Of a DNA stretch of 64,000 nucleotides, positions 8,285-17,167 are shown in pieces. Source of the DNA: Vibrio coralliirubri (GTDB lineage Bacteria; Pseudomonadota; Gammaproteobacteria; Enterobacterales; Vibrionaceae). Position 1 is the first letter of the stretch, and every line of letters begins with the position of its first letter. A program made the position numbers and the translations under genes. The notes under the pieces were generated by a model that saw only the letters and a program-made list of their open reading frames with translations, did no database searches and had not been told where the DNA came from. The stretch is from NCBI RefSeq assembly GCF_024347375.1, contig NZ_AP025471.1, forward strand, positions 1,054,001 to 1,118,000. The letters are read 5' to 3'.

Positions 8285-9843
8285 GCATTTTGCTCCTTAT
8301 CGTAGGCCGCGCGCTCGGCTAGATCCATCATACACAGGTTGGCTGTTTCAATGCATCGCTCTAATGTCACAGGCACTCGCCAAGTTTGTCTCGGGTCCGA
8401 CAAATATTCCCCGCTTAAGAAAACGTTCGAGAAGTTTTGCACAGTGGTCGTCAGTGTATTCTGAGAGGTCGGTTGAGTTAACGCGTGTTGCAGAACCCAA
8501 TGGCGAGCCTGTCCTCGTTCATTAATAACGGCATCGCCATAAAAGTGATCGGCATATAGGGTTTTTAACTCTTCTGGCGTGACCATTTTCGCACCGAGGC
8601 CCACCCTAAATCCTTGGTAAGCAGGGTGCTCTAATAAGTCTAATCGCCCAAGAACTTGATACAATAGTTCATCTCTCACTTGATCTTCAGTGCAGGACAG
8701 CATCGGTTTTTGGTAGAGGAGACCTCGAGCTTTATCGAGTGCCGTTGCCGTCACTGACAGGCACGTTGTCTCCCCTTTTGAGTGAGAGCGAGTAGTCACG
8801 TGATAGCTCAATCCCCACGGAGAATCGAGTACCAAACCAACTGTCCTGCCCTTCAATGCGTCAGGTCTTCGAGAAAAATAAAACTGAAACCCGTGGCTCA
8901 GTACGAATTCATAACTCAACGCAGAGCTTATCTCTGAAAGTAGAGACTGGGTAACGTGAGCTGGGAGTGCCAACACGTAAAAATCGGCCTGAACGGAACG
9001 TTCACCTTGCAAAAGGACGCCGTCTATACGAGTTCGAGCTTTATTGGGATAAAGAGATTTCACTTTATGACCAAGGTGAAATTGAACACCTTGCTTTTGT
9101 AGGTAATGAGTCAGTGGGGAGATAAGTGCATCGCTAATCGGCTCCCTCATCCCCAAACTGTACGCTTCGGGGGCTAAACCGTGCAACTCTCCCACTTTAT
9201 TATTGAGCAAATCCAACACCGCCAAGGCTGGTGTATTGTCGGTGGCTCCAATCCAACCTAATAATACCGGTCGGAGGAAAGCTGCCAGTCGCGGCCTGGA
9301 GTCATAGGAGAAAAAGTCACTCACAGAAACACCAAGTAACGCCTCCGTTGTGTAAGGCTTTTGTAATTGTTGCTTAAACCAGAGCGTATCCGTCAATGAT
9401 ACTTGAGCGTAAATCATTGAATAAGCGGATTTTGCATCATCCCATAACTTTTCCAAGCGGGTAAAGTAGCCGCGTTGAAACTGCATTGTCTTGTTACTTT
9501 GTGCCCACGAAAACTGGACGAGCTCCTGAGGGTAAAGCGAATCCAAACAACTTCCAGAGCCCGAAGGGATCTCTTTCAGAAAATTAATCAAATTATGATT
9601 TTTCGCAAAAAACTGCCGATGAGTGAGTTCGTGAACCGCACCGCTCTCATCGACCGCTCCGATACACTTACCTCCGGTGAAGAGCTCTTTGTCGTAAATG
9701 GCAACATCAAAACCGTGTTTGACACAATTATGAGCCATTGCTAAGCCAGAAATACCCGCCCCGAAAATGGCAACTTTGGAACGTAAAGGAGTCACGTTGT
9801 TACAAGCTATGACTCCCGTTTCTTTAATGACATCACAAGTCAT
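8281..9843 (-). CDS. FAD-dependent amine oxidase / phytoene-desaturase-like oxidoreductase
   Basis: 520 residues. The dinucleotide-binding motif GAGISGLAMAHNCVKHGFDV near residue 28, followed by the acidic IYDKE and GGKC, binds FAD. The C-terminus VFLSGEYLSDPRQTWRVPVT is the second flavin-contact motif of the amine-oxidase superfamily. The closest families are hydroxysqualene dehydroxylases and carotenoid desaturases, and the substrate cannot be told from sequence. The start overlaps the stop of the 37-residue peptide upstream, and its stop overlaps the membrane-protein start. The three form one coupled operon running toward the toxin gene. Confidence 0.75.
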   Translation of the reverse strand: MTCDVIKETGVIACNNVTPLRSKVAIFGAGISGLAMAHNCVKHGFDVAIYDKELFTGGKCIGAVDESGAVHELTHRQFFAKNHNLINFLKEIPSGSGSCLDSLYPQELVQFSWAQSNKTMQFQRGYFTRLEKLWDDAKSAYSMIYAQVSLTDTLWFKQQLQKPYTTEALLGVSVSDFFSYDSRPRLAAFLRPVLLGWIGATDNTPALAVLDLLNNKVGELHGLAPEAYSLGMREPISDALISPLTHYLQKQGVQFHLGHKVKSLYPNKARTRIDGVLLQGERSVQADFYVLALPAHVTQSLLSEISSALSYEFVLSHGFQFYFSRRPDALKGRTVGLVLDSPWGLSYHVTTRSHSKGETTCLSVTATALDKARGLLYQKPMLSCTEDQVRDELLYQVLGRLDLLEHPAYQGFRVGLGAKMVTPEELKTLYADHFYGDAVINERGQARHWVLQHALTQPTSQNTLTTTVQNFSNVFLSGEYLSDPRQTWRVPVTLERCIETANLCMMDLAERAAYDKEQNA

Positions 9844-9953
9844 ACGGCCTCCTCCAAGTAATCTAATGCTTGCGATGTTGGGGGAAGGATGCAGTCTTTA
9901 GACTGAACAATAAAGCCGGTAATTCCGGTCACAAAGCCAATAACACTTTTCAT
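9840..9953 (-). CDS. 37-residue peptide translationally coupled to the FAD oxidoreductase
   Basis: ATG at 9953-9951 and TGA at 9842-9840, overlapping the oxidoreductase ATG (GTATGA junction). The product begins MKSVIGFVTGITGFIVQSKD and ends ALDYLEEAV, a hydrophobic first half followed by an acidic tail. The junction also supplies GGAGGA-like bases for the next gene, so this could be a leader peptide that only sets translation. It could instead be a real small protein or a modified-peptide substrate. No family recognised. The ribosome site is weak (GGACAAAATTTAA). Confidence 0.45.
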   Translation of the reverse strand: MKSVIGFVTGITGFIVQSKDCILPPTSQALDYLEEAV

Positions 9954-10185
9954 TTAAATTTTGTCCATTGTTAGTAATGGGAATATTCCCATAAGGAAGG
10001 TTACCTCAAATCAAAATAAGCAACAATATGCATTTCAACTGATTCTTTGAGAAGGTGGCTTGTAGTGATTGGTACGATGAGTAATCAATTAAGTTATCTA
10101 AGGCTTTATTTAGTGCCGTCTCTCTACGGAGCATTGACCTAAGATTGGGACAGGTTTATATCAACTCTAACAAACATTAATCATG

Positions 10186-10211
10186 AAAAAACCAGCAGCG
10201 ATTACTACTGG
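10186..10211 (-). terminator. Rho-independent terminator downstream of the interrupted secreted-protein gene
   Basis: On the minus strand a 7-bp stem CCAGTAG / CTGCTGG (one T-G pair) is followed by six T. It lies about 75 bases past the stop of the 218-codon gene that copy C interrupts. Confidence 0.7.
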
Positions 10212-10478
10212 CTTACTAATTAACCTCAATCTCTTTTAGAAGGGGCTGTTACTTGCTTTTCTATCGTTTATTCAAGTGTCATTGATTAAAATGAATAATA
10301 TTTCACAAGGCGCTCGCTGTAAGCTAAATCAGCAGGAGTATAATTGAGCTCAACGGTAATATTTCCAGAGAGTTCTCCGTCAACTTTGTAAACTGGGCAA
10401 GTGGCAATATCAGACAAGTAAGACTCTTCCATTGGAGTACTAAAGTAGAAGATCTTTTGTAGGTTACATTCGCCAACT

Positions 10479-11532
10479 GGCTTTGTTGCGTAATTCAATG
10501 GAACTAAATCAAGAACCTACGATCTGATCAGCTACCTCCACTCTATCTCGTAGTCCTATGCCTAAGCCTCGTTATAAAACAACCAACTGGAAGCAATACA
10601 ACCGATCACTCATTAACCGTGGTTCTCTGACTTTTTGGATTGATGAAGAAGCAATAAGCGGATGGGCGCAAAGCAAACAGAATAAGCGCGGTAGGCCGCG
10701 TCGGTTCAGTGATTTAGCTATCACGACAGCACTCATGGTCAAACGAGTTTTTTCTATGCCATTGAGAGCGCTGCAAGGATTTATCGACTCGATATTTAGG
10801 TTAGCCCATGTACCGTTAAGTTGTCCGCATTACACCTGCATCAGTCGTAGAGCCAAGCAAGTTGAGGTTTCATTTAAGACTAAAACGAGAGGAGCGATAC
10901 AGCACCTAGCCATTGATGCTACTGGCCTTAAGGTTTATGGCGAAGGTGAATGGAAAGTCAAAAAACATGGGACGGATGGCAAGCGTAGAGTCTGGCGAAA
11001 GCTGCATATTGCAGTCGATACCAACACTCATGAGATCATTGCCGCCGAGCTAAGTTTATCGACGGTTACAGATGGAGAAGTACTCCCGAACTTACTGAAA
11101 CAAACACGCCGAAGTATCCTTGAGGTGTCTGGTGATGGCGCTTACGACACGAGAGCGTGTCACGCTGCTATTAAGATTAAGGGAGCTATTGCGCTTATTC
11201 CCCCAAGAGAAGGGGCTGCCTTCTGGGAGCGTGGTCACCCTCGAAATTTCGCCGTGGGTTGCCAGAAATTATACGACTCAAATAAGTATTGGAAAGAGCG
11301 GTATGGATACCACAAACGTTCACTCTCAGAAACAGCGATGTATCGAGTTAAACAGTTGCTAGGAGGGAAACTGAGCTTAAGAAATTACAATGCCCAGGTG
11401 GGTGAAACTTACGCGATGATAAAAGCGTTGAACAAGCTTACTGGGTTAGGTATGCCTGAAACTTGTCGTATTGACTAAGAAACAAGCGAAACGGGTTGGC
11501 TCTATCTCTAAATTTAATTACGCAACAAAGCC
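10479..11532 (+). mobile_element. IS903-group insertion sequence, copy C, with 9-bp target duplication
   Basis: A complete 1054-bp element flanked by TCGCCAACT at 10470-10478 and 11533-11541. The perfect duplication marks a simple, recent insertion into the secreted-protein gene. Confidence 0.98.
10558..11478 (+). CDS. IS903-group transposase, copy C
   Basis: Complete 306-residue DDE transposase, identical in protein sequence to copies B, E and G. It is presumed active because the element sits between an intact target duplication. Confidence 0.97.
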   Translation: MPKPRYKTTNWKQYNRSLINRGSLTFWIDEEAISGWAQSKQNKRGRPRRFSDLAITTALMVKRVFSMPLRALQGFIDSIFRLAHVPLSCPHYTCISRRAKQVEVSFKTKTRGAIQHLAIDATGLKVYGEGEWKVKKHGTDGKRRVWRKLHIAVDTNTHEIIAAELSLSTVTDGEVLPNLLKQTRRSILEVSGDGAYDTRACHAAIKIKGAIALIPPREGAAFWERGHPRNFAVGCQKLYDSNKYWKERYGYHKRSLSETAMYRVKQLLGGKLSLRNYNAQVGETYAMIKALNKLTGLGMPETCRID

Positions 11533-12105
11533 TCGCCAACTTTCATCCCCAAAGACTCAACTTGTGAACGCTGACGATAATAATGCGGACTAATATCAAG
11601 CAGATATTCAGGGGTATGGGTTGATATTTCGCTAGTGTAGCTCTCATTGAACTCTCTCCCAGCGATAAAGTTTTCATTCTCTAGACTGTAAAGCACGTTG
11701 AGGTGCCAATAGATTAATTCAGAATCGTCACTCGTTGAATTACCCGGTTTCGAATAAACACACAAGATCTGGCTATGCGGAATTTCTAAACCTTCATTGA
11801 ATTGAATATCACTGACGAGAGTCTTGATACCACAACGATGCAACGTAAAACCATTTTGTCTCATCGTTTCGGTAACTTGGTTAGTTGACTGGTATTTGAG
11901 GTAGACTTCCTCAGGAGAATTACTAGTGATAATGTTACTTTCATTAGCATAAGCAAGCGTACTTAAACAGGCAGTTACAGACACTAATAGTATTTTTCTT
12001 TTCATTACTTTATATCCTTTATGATTGGCGGAAGAAAAATAACCCATAAAGTAAATATGAAACAGCACACATATATCAATTTGTGATCCAAACCCCGCTA
12101 TCAAT

Positions 12106-12782
12106 TGATCTTACGAATGCTTAAATTTTCATTCGCATGTAGCGTAATTCAGTGAAACTGGGGCATGGAGCAGTAATCAGATAATATACGTTCACTTCCA
12201 GCCCAAACTTCGTTACTAAAAAACCAACTAAAAGCATTACAAACAATTGCTCAATAACCATACCTTTATTACCACTTGTGGTTGATAAATAAGAGATAAG
12301 TAGATGGACGTAGCTGCTCAGGTAGTATGTTGTTAGTTTAGTTCAACTGCATTACGTAACAAAGCCACTCCATTAAGCAGCAATTACGTTTTGGTTTGAG
12401 CTCACTTATGCTGTTCTATAACGATATGTCGAAAAACAAGTCCATTGTGCGTTTCTTACATATTCAAACATTGCCGTCCTCATTCATGTTGATTCATACT
12501 GACTACGTCGATATCGCAGTCTTTAAGAACAAAGTCGAAAAACACATTCGTCGGCTTCTTATTCCATCTGCATACCAACACCCGCATCACCGTAAGAGTG
12601 GCTGCCTTCACTATTGCAAAAAGCGCCGCAGATGGGCGCAGGCCTGCGTAATATGCCTAAAAAGTTCAGGAGCCTTTTCTGGGGCGACGTCCAAGGCTGT
12701 TTTTCTACTCAATTAAGCACGCTTGTTGAGTGGTTCAACAGAGTTACTTGGGAATACCAGACACCACATCCTTTGGGTGTGC
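12106..12782. other. Stretch without a supported gene; one decayed IS end
   Basis: This stretch separates the IS-interrupted gene from the conjugation leader. I find an IS end at 12298-12366 (listed separately) and open frames of up to 106 codons that lack ribosome sites and family resemblance. It may hold a promoter for the tra operon, but no convincing -35/-10 pair stands out. Confidence 0.5.
12298..12366 (-). mobile_element. Diverged solitary IS903-group right end
   Basis: About 70 bases ending CATTACGTAACAAAGCC at 12366 align with the right end of the active element but with many substitutions (TAGCTGCTCAGGTAGTATG against TAGCTGATCAGATCGTAGG). No transposase remains. It is a relic of an older, related element. 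Confidence 0.6.
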
Positions 12783-12873
12783 GCATTCTACTACAAGAAT
12801 GCACAAGCCATTTTGTAGCACGGCTCTTGAGAGAGAGCCCATTGTTTTGTTCTTTTAAAAGAGCAAAACAATG
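12783..12873 (+). promoter_or_regulatory. Triple-hairpin leader upstream of the conjugation operon
   Basis: Three consecutive perfect or near-perfect stem-loops: GCATTCT/AGAATGC (12783-12802), GGCTCT/AGAGCC (12822-12839), and a long stem CATTGTTTTG/CAAAACAATG (12840-12873) that continues inward through a G-T pair and TCTTTT/AAAAGA. The last ends 20 bases before the AAGGAG site region of the first gene of the operon. They could act as attenuator, RNA-stability element or protein-binding leader. No T-run follows, so simple termination is less likely. Confidence 0.55.
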
Positions 12874-12894
12874 TCCTTAAAAGGAGTTTGAATA

Positions 12895-13254
12895 ATGCAA
12901 ATTGTATACGGATATTGTCGTGAAGATGAGGCGGGGAGTTTATTGGACCGCTTTGTTGAACAAGGGGATTTTGTCAGCTTCAAAGAACTGGGCTCAGTCG
13001 GGCGTGAATACATGGCATTTGCTGCTTTGTTGCCTTTTACTGACCGCCTCCCCTTTCCTTTCTATTGGAAGGGTGTTCATTTCGTTTCGGTTCAAAAACA
13101 AACCCAATCAGTCCGTCAACTCACGCCACCACCATCAAAGAATGCCCGCAAAAAACATTATCGTAAACTCAAAAACACGATCATGACCCCTCAAAATTGG
13201 AAACAACACGTCAGTCGCAATCGCGGTTTGAAGTATGTAAACGCTTCCTTGTAG
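12895..13254 (+). CDS. Hypothetical protein at the head of the conjugation operon
   Basis: 119 codons starting at an ATG with AAGGAG 8 bases upstream, just after the hairpin leader. The N-terminal half is mixed and the C-terminal half is basic (KNARKKHYRKLKNT), suggesting nucleic-acid contact. No family recognised. Another frame over the same bases (12902-13186) lacks a ribosome site. It sits where F-like plasmids carry traY/traM-type regulators, but the sequence does not show ribbon-helix-helix features. Confidence 0.5.
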   Translation: MQIVYGYCREDEAGSLLDRFVEQGDFVSFKELGSVGREYMAFAALLPFTDRLPFPFYWKGVHFVSVQKQTQSVRQLTPPPSKNARKKHYRKLKNTIMTPQNWKQHVSRNRGLKYVNASL

Positions 13255-13440
13255 CCTTTAATGTAATCAAGAAGCGCCATGGGACTCAACGGCAACATCT
13301 TAACTCATGCGGCTTAAAGCCTGCCCAAAAGTCTGACGAACGAACAACGTCCATTTTTCAATCCACCAGATGCACGCCCCCCCCTTTGATAAGGGCGGTG
13401 CGACGTCGTGCACCTTTTATCTACATTTAAAGGTAACCAA

Positions 13441-13743
13441 ATGAAAAATAAAACATTACGCTTTCACTGCCCTCTAACGTATTGGCGTCACTTTTGTACG
13501 CTCCTGACCGTCTACTTTGCCTGTGCATCACCCGCTTACGCCGATGACCTTTTTGCCAGTGGTAAAGATACTGTAACCAATACGGTCGGAACGGGGTCTT
13601 CTGGCGAATTCTACATTTTAGTGGCTGGCCTGATTGGCGGCATCATCGTGGGCATCATTCAAAAGAACTGGGTGGGTGGCATCATCGGTTTTTTCGTTGG
13701 CGTGGTGTTCTGGGAAGTCGGTAAAGGGTTTGTAGGCTTATAA
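13441..13743 (+). CDS. traA: F-type conjugative pilin precursor TraA
   Basis: 100 residues from the ATG at 13441 (AAAGGTAACCAA upstream; an earlier in-frame ATG at 13408 lacks a site). A long leader ends in the signal-peptidase site AYA. The mature part starts DDLFASGKDTVTNTVG and has two hydrophobic segments separated by a basic loop (IIQKNW), ending VGL, as in F pilin. It is the subunit of the extracellular mating pilus and is inserted in the inner membrane before assembly. First structural gene of the tra operon. Confidence 0.9.
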   Translation: MKNKTLRFHCPLTYWRHFCTLLTVYFACASPAYADDLFASGKDTVTNTVGTGSSGEFYILVAGLIGGIIVGIIQKNWVGGIIGFFVGVVFWEVGKGFVGL

Positions 13744-13784
13744 ACCACATAAGGAGAGCGCGAAACTATTCGCCTTATTTCACC

Positions 13785-14090
13785 ATGGATCATCAAGACA
13801 AACAAACCCTCTTCACTTTTCCAAACTACTTACAAACCGACGTCAAAATGGTCGGATTTCCAATCGATGAAATGCTCCCTTCTATCTTGTTGTTTTTGAT
13901 GTTGTTCAACATCAATCGGTTGGTCGCAGTCGCCGTGTGTATCGGCTTTTTCCTCACCATTCGCAGCTTAAAAGTCCGACACGGCCCCAAATTCATCATT
14001 CACTTCATCCACTGGTATGGGGATGACACGGCGAATAAAACCATTTTTAAACGCACGCCCCCCGCCACAAAAAAATATTGGATTTACTGA
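13785..14090 (+). CDS. traL: Pilus assembly protein TraL
   Basis: 101 residues. A soluble N-terminus, then hydrophobic segments near residues 28-65 and a basic tail, match the TraL family, the VirB3-like inner-membrane component of F-type type IV secretion. Its stop overlaps the traE start by one base (TGATG). It works with TraC and TraE in pilus assembly. Confidence 0.85.
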   Translation: MDHQDKQTLFTFPNYLQTDVKMVGFPIDEMLPSILLFLMLFNINRLVAVAVCIGFFLTIRSLKVRHGPKFIIHFIHWYGDDTANKTIFKRTPPATKKYWIY

Positions 14091-14650
14091 TGCTCAATGA
14101 ACATAACGGCGAGGCGCTTAAAGCGGCTCGCTTTCTCAATTACGTCCTCACCGCGGTGGTGTTGATCACCGCCTTAGGAGTCGCTGGGTTGAGTTTTGCT
14201 TTATTAAGTCAAAGCCAAGCGGAAAAGCGCACCGTCGTGCCACCTCATATCGACCGAGCGTTTACGATCTCAAGCGATGCGGTTGATGAAGCGTATCTTT
14301 CTATGATGGCCGATTGGTGGATACACCTAAAATTTAATGTCACGCCCTCTAATGTTAAACGTCAATTCAACTTACTCATTACCTACGTGCCGCCTAAATA
14401 CTGGAGCGGCTTACAAGACAAGTTGATACGAGAAGCCGAATTTATCATCGAGAACGACGTCACCAGTTTTTTTGAAGTTGACACGCTATCTATCAATCTC
14501 AATGAAATGAAAATACGGGTCAAAGGCACGCTCAACAAAACCATCGCGGGACGCGCACTCGACCCTGAGCCCGTCACCTATTTACTCCAGGCCGATTACT
14601 CAAGTGGCTTGATTGAACTTCACAGCATCGTTCAGGAGGTACCATTATGA
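14090..14650 (+). CDS. traE: Type IV secretion inner-membrane protein TraE
   Basis: 186 residues from the ATG at 14090, which overlaps the traL stop. This start is preferred to one 12 bases upstream. One N-terminal transmembrane segment (about residues 20-42) is followed by a periplasmic domain with the motif SMMADWWIHLKFNVTPSN, characteristic of TraE/VirB5-8-like proteins. It helps form the pilus base in the inner membrane. The stop overlaps the traK ATG (ATGA). Confidence 0.88.
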   Translation: MLNEHNGEALKAARFLNYVLTAVVLITALGVAGLSFALLSQSQAEKRTVVPPHIDRAFTISSDAVDEAYLSMMADWWIHLKFNVTPSNVKRQFNLLITYVPPKYWSGLQDKLIREAEFIIENDVTSFFEVDTLSINLNEMKIRVKGTLNKTIAGRALDPEPVTYLLQADYSSGLIELHSIVQEVPL

Positions 14651-15372
14651 AAACACACTTCATTTCTATTGTTGCTACTTTGTTGTTGTCCCCCATCCTC
14701 AGCTACGCCAATACGATTACCGCAAAAACCTACTATTTTGAGCAAAATGACACCATTGTGTTACCGTTATCCTCAGTCAACACCAATCGTTTAGTGGTGA
14801 AAGACGACAAGATATTAAACCTTCATTGCCCTAGAGGATTTTGTCTCGCTAAAGCCAATCAACGAGACCAATCAGGCTCGATTAGCGTTAAACTCAACAT
14901 CGCCTTGCCTTTTACCGCGCACGTCACCACAGAAAAAGGCAAAAATTTCTCGCTTTTTATCAACCCAAAAGCCGTCCCAGCGGTGGTCAATGAGTTTATT
15001 TCTCTTCGCTCTACTGCAGAGAAAAGTGTCTTTGAAAAAGATCTCGAATACCCTTTGGCCTTGGGGCAACTCACCAAACAAATGATACATTGGCAGCGCT
15101 CCAAGACGCCTATTCCTGGTTTTCGTGTCCATCCGATTGACCCTGACACTCTCCCCAAAGACACGTCACCACTGGCCATTATTCCGCAAACCCTCTTTGT
15201 AGGTCGGCCTTTCTCCGGGCTTATTTATCAAGTTAAAAATCAATCCAGTGACACCGTCACCCTTACTGAGGCGCAATTTTACAGTTACGCCAGCCGGAGT
15301 GCCTCACTTGATCGTTATACCTTGGCCCCAGGTGAATCTACCCATCTGTACATCATCACAGGAGGACACTAA
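14647..15372 (+). CDS. traK: Secretin-like outer-membrane core protein TraK
   Basis: 241 residues with a signal peptide (ending SYA). The C-terminal part (VGRPFSGLIYQVKNQS, LTEAQFYS) is the TraK/VirB9-like domain that joins TraV and TraB in the outer-membrane core complex. One-base overlap with traB (TAATG) continues the coupled operon. Confidence 0.88.
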   Translation: MKTHFISIVATLLLSPILSYANTITAKTYYFEQNDTIVLPLSSVNTNRLVVKDDKILNLHCPRGFCLAKANQRDQSGSISVKLNIALPFTAHVTTEKGKNFSLFINPKAVPAVVNEFISLRSTAEKSVFEKDLEYPLALGQLTKQMIHWQRSKTPIPGFRVHPIDPDTLPKDTSPLAIIPQTLFVGRPFSGLIYQVKNQSSDTVTLTEAQFYSYASRSASLDRYTLAPGESTHLYIITGGH

Positions 15373-16772
15373 TGAGACGATTTAAACAGTGGCTTTTAAG
15401 AGAGTCGGACTTAGAAGATGGAGTCAATGCCAATAAGCAAAGTAAGCAGCGCAACCAAATCCTCAGCTTGTTGGCCATTGCGCTCTTGGTCGCGATCTTT
15501 TTTGCATTTAAAGCCTTTAAACAACCTCGTTCCTCGCTTGATATTGCGCAAGAAGTCGTTGACTTTGCGCCCAATTTTGGGGAAATCATTACTGATGATT
15601 TTACCGACAAAGACAACCGATCGGCCCTGACCTTGCAAGGTCAAGACATTGAAGACGTCAAAGAGAAGATGGAAAACCTCAATCGAGACGTCGAACGTTT
15701 GATAACGAGCAATGAAAACACGCTCGCACAAATGAAAAAAGAGAACGAAACCTTACGCGCTGAAATACGCAATAATCAAGAAGCGCAGCGCACCGTCGCC
15801 TTGCCATCACCGTCAGCCTCGAAGGAAGCCAGTCACCTGACCGTCATGGGAGATCCGGCGCCATTTGGTTCGCGCCCTCTTCCTCCCAAACCTTTGCCCT
15901 CTTACGCCACCAATGATCTGCAAAAAGAGAGCTTTCAATACAGCAACGCCGATAAGGCCTCGTTTGATGACCAAGGACAAGCGTTTGACTCGTTTGATTT
16001 TTTTTGGACAGCCTCTTCAGAGTCAGCCTACCAACGCACCGTTGACAATTACGTCCCGTCGGGCACCTTTGTGACCGCTAAAATCACCGGTGGCGCGGAT
16101 GCCAATGCCGGGGCGTTCGGCCAAAGTGATACCGCCCCCATCGTGTTTCAAACCGTGCATGAAGGCGTGTTGCCCAATGGAGAAAAGAGCCACCTCAAAG
16201 ACTGCACCATCATTGGAAGCGTGTACGGAGACCTCTCTTCGAGTCGTGGCGTGGCCCGCACTCACACCCTCAGCTGCATTCGGGACGGTCGCATTTTAGA
16301 CATTCCTGTACAAGGCACCGTCTTTAACTTTGGTCGCAATGGCATCCGTGGTACTTCGATTTTACGTAACGGCAAAATCGTCCAAATGGCGGGAATCTCA
16401 GGCATCTTAACCGGACTGGGAGAGACGGGAGCGGGATTGGCCAGCACCACCTCGACCTCAGCGCTGGGCTCAACGTCCAGCATCAACAGCGAAGATGTGG
16501 GGTTAAGTTTATTGGGCAATGCCACCTCAGAAGTAGGGAGCAAGCTTTCGGATTACTACATTGCCTTAGCCGAGTTATACCACCCCTTCATCGAAATCAG
16601 TCCAGGGGGCATCGTGAATATCGTCTTTACGAAAGGGTTCCCTCTCGATGATGAGGAGGCGATCAAACGCTATGTTGATCGTCAGGAAAAAGAGCAAGCA
16701 AAACCGGACACCCTTTTAGAAACCATCACTCTCAACCCTCTTGCGGCAGAAGTTAACCAACAATTAAATTAA
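15372..16772 (+). CDS. traB: Type IV secretion scaffold protein TraB
   Basis: 466 residues. One transmembrane helix lies near residues 27-47 (ILSLLAIALLVAIFFAFKAF). A predicted coiled coil at about 80-135 (VKEKMENLNRDVERL) and a Pro-rich linker follow, and the TrbI/VirB10 domain at about 210-440 has the LKDCTIIGS and RTHTLSCI motifs. It spans the envelope, links inner-membrane ATPases to the TraK-TraV core and gates the channel. Length is close to F TraB (475). Confidence 0.92.
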   Translation: MRRFKQWLLRESDLEDGVNANKQSKQRNQILSLLAIALLVAIFFAFKAFKQPRSSLDIAQEVVDFAPNFGEIITDDFTDKDNRSALTLQGQDIEDVKEKMENLNRDVERLITSNENTLAQMKKENETLRAEIRNNQEAQRTVALPSPSASKEASHLTVMGDPAPFGSRPLPPKPLPSYATNDLQKESFQYSNADKASFDDQGQAFDSFDFFWTASSESAYQRTVDNYVPSGTFVTAKITGGADANAGAFGQSDTAPIVFQTVHEGVLPNGEKSHLKDCTIIGSVYGDLSSSRGVARTHTLSCIRDGRILDIPVQGTVFNFGRNGIRGTSILRNGKIVQMAGISGILTGLGETGAGLASTTSTSALGSTSSINSEDVGLSLLGNATSEVGSKLSDYYIALAELYHPFIEISPGGIVNIVFTKGFPLDDEEAIKRYVDRQEKEQAKPDTLLETITLNPLAAEVNQQLN

Positions 16773-16782
16773 GGTCCGCTTT

Positions 16783-17163
16783 ATGACTATCAAGCTTTTC
16801 ACCGCGCTGCTTATCAGCGCCCTCGCCGGCTGCTCGGCGGGCTTTCAGGACGAATTCAGTTGCAAAAAAATCGGCGGAACACCCGGCTGCGCCAGCATGG
16901 ATGAAATTCGAAATATCTCAACTCACCCAACCTCACAACGCGCCATCGAGGCGAACGTTCTGGCTTCCCATCCTTTTGTTTTACTGCCAAGACGCACACG
17001 TGAAGGCCATCCTATGCGAACCCAAGACACGGTTAGGAAGGTGGTGATTTTTCCTTTTACTTCGGATGACACCACCACTTACCTCGACACGATGGATATT
17101 TACATTGTGTTAGACGAGTCTACCTGGACAGGTCGCCCTGTTCAGGCTATCAAGAAGGATTAA
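16783..17163 (+). CDS. traV: Outer-membrane lipoprotein TraV
   Basis: 126 residues. The lipobox LAGC (cleavage before C16) is followed by the TraV cysteine pattern FSCKKIGGTPGCASM. It is a VirB7-like lipoprotein anchoring the core complex in the outer membrane, shorter than F TraV (171) at the C-terminus. It starts 10 bases after traB and is followed by traC with a 4-base gap. Confidence 0.85.
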   Translation: MTIKLFTALLISALAGCSAGFQDEFSCKKIGGTPGCASMDEIRNISTHPTSQRAIEANVLASHPFVLLPRRTREGHPMRTQDTVRKVVIFPFTSDDTTTYLDTMDIYIVLDESTWTGRPVQAIKKD

Positions 17164-17167
17164 CGCC

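Larger units (their letters stand above)
10286..12005 (-). pseudogene. Secreted protein of unknown function interrupted by IS copy C
   Basis: The gene starts at 12005 (AAGGAT upstream) with a signal peptide (MKRKILLVSVTACLSTLAYA), runs to 11533, and resumes at 10469 after the IS and one 9-bp duplication. Removing the IS and one repeat restores a single frame of 218 residues across the junction (KVGE|CNLQKIF), ending at 10286. The mature part has scattered cysteines (HRCGIK, ILCVYS, ATCPVY) and no recognised domain. The exact repair shows a recent single insertion. The N-terminal 158 residues could still be made and exported. Confidence 0.8.

Noticed and set aside
12396..12880. Open frames of 106 and 88 codons before the tra operon
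   Set aside because: No ribosome site, no family resemblance, and the second frame runs through the hairpin leader.
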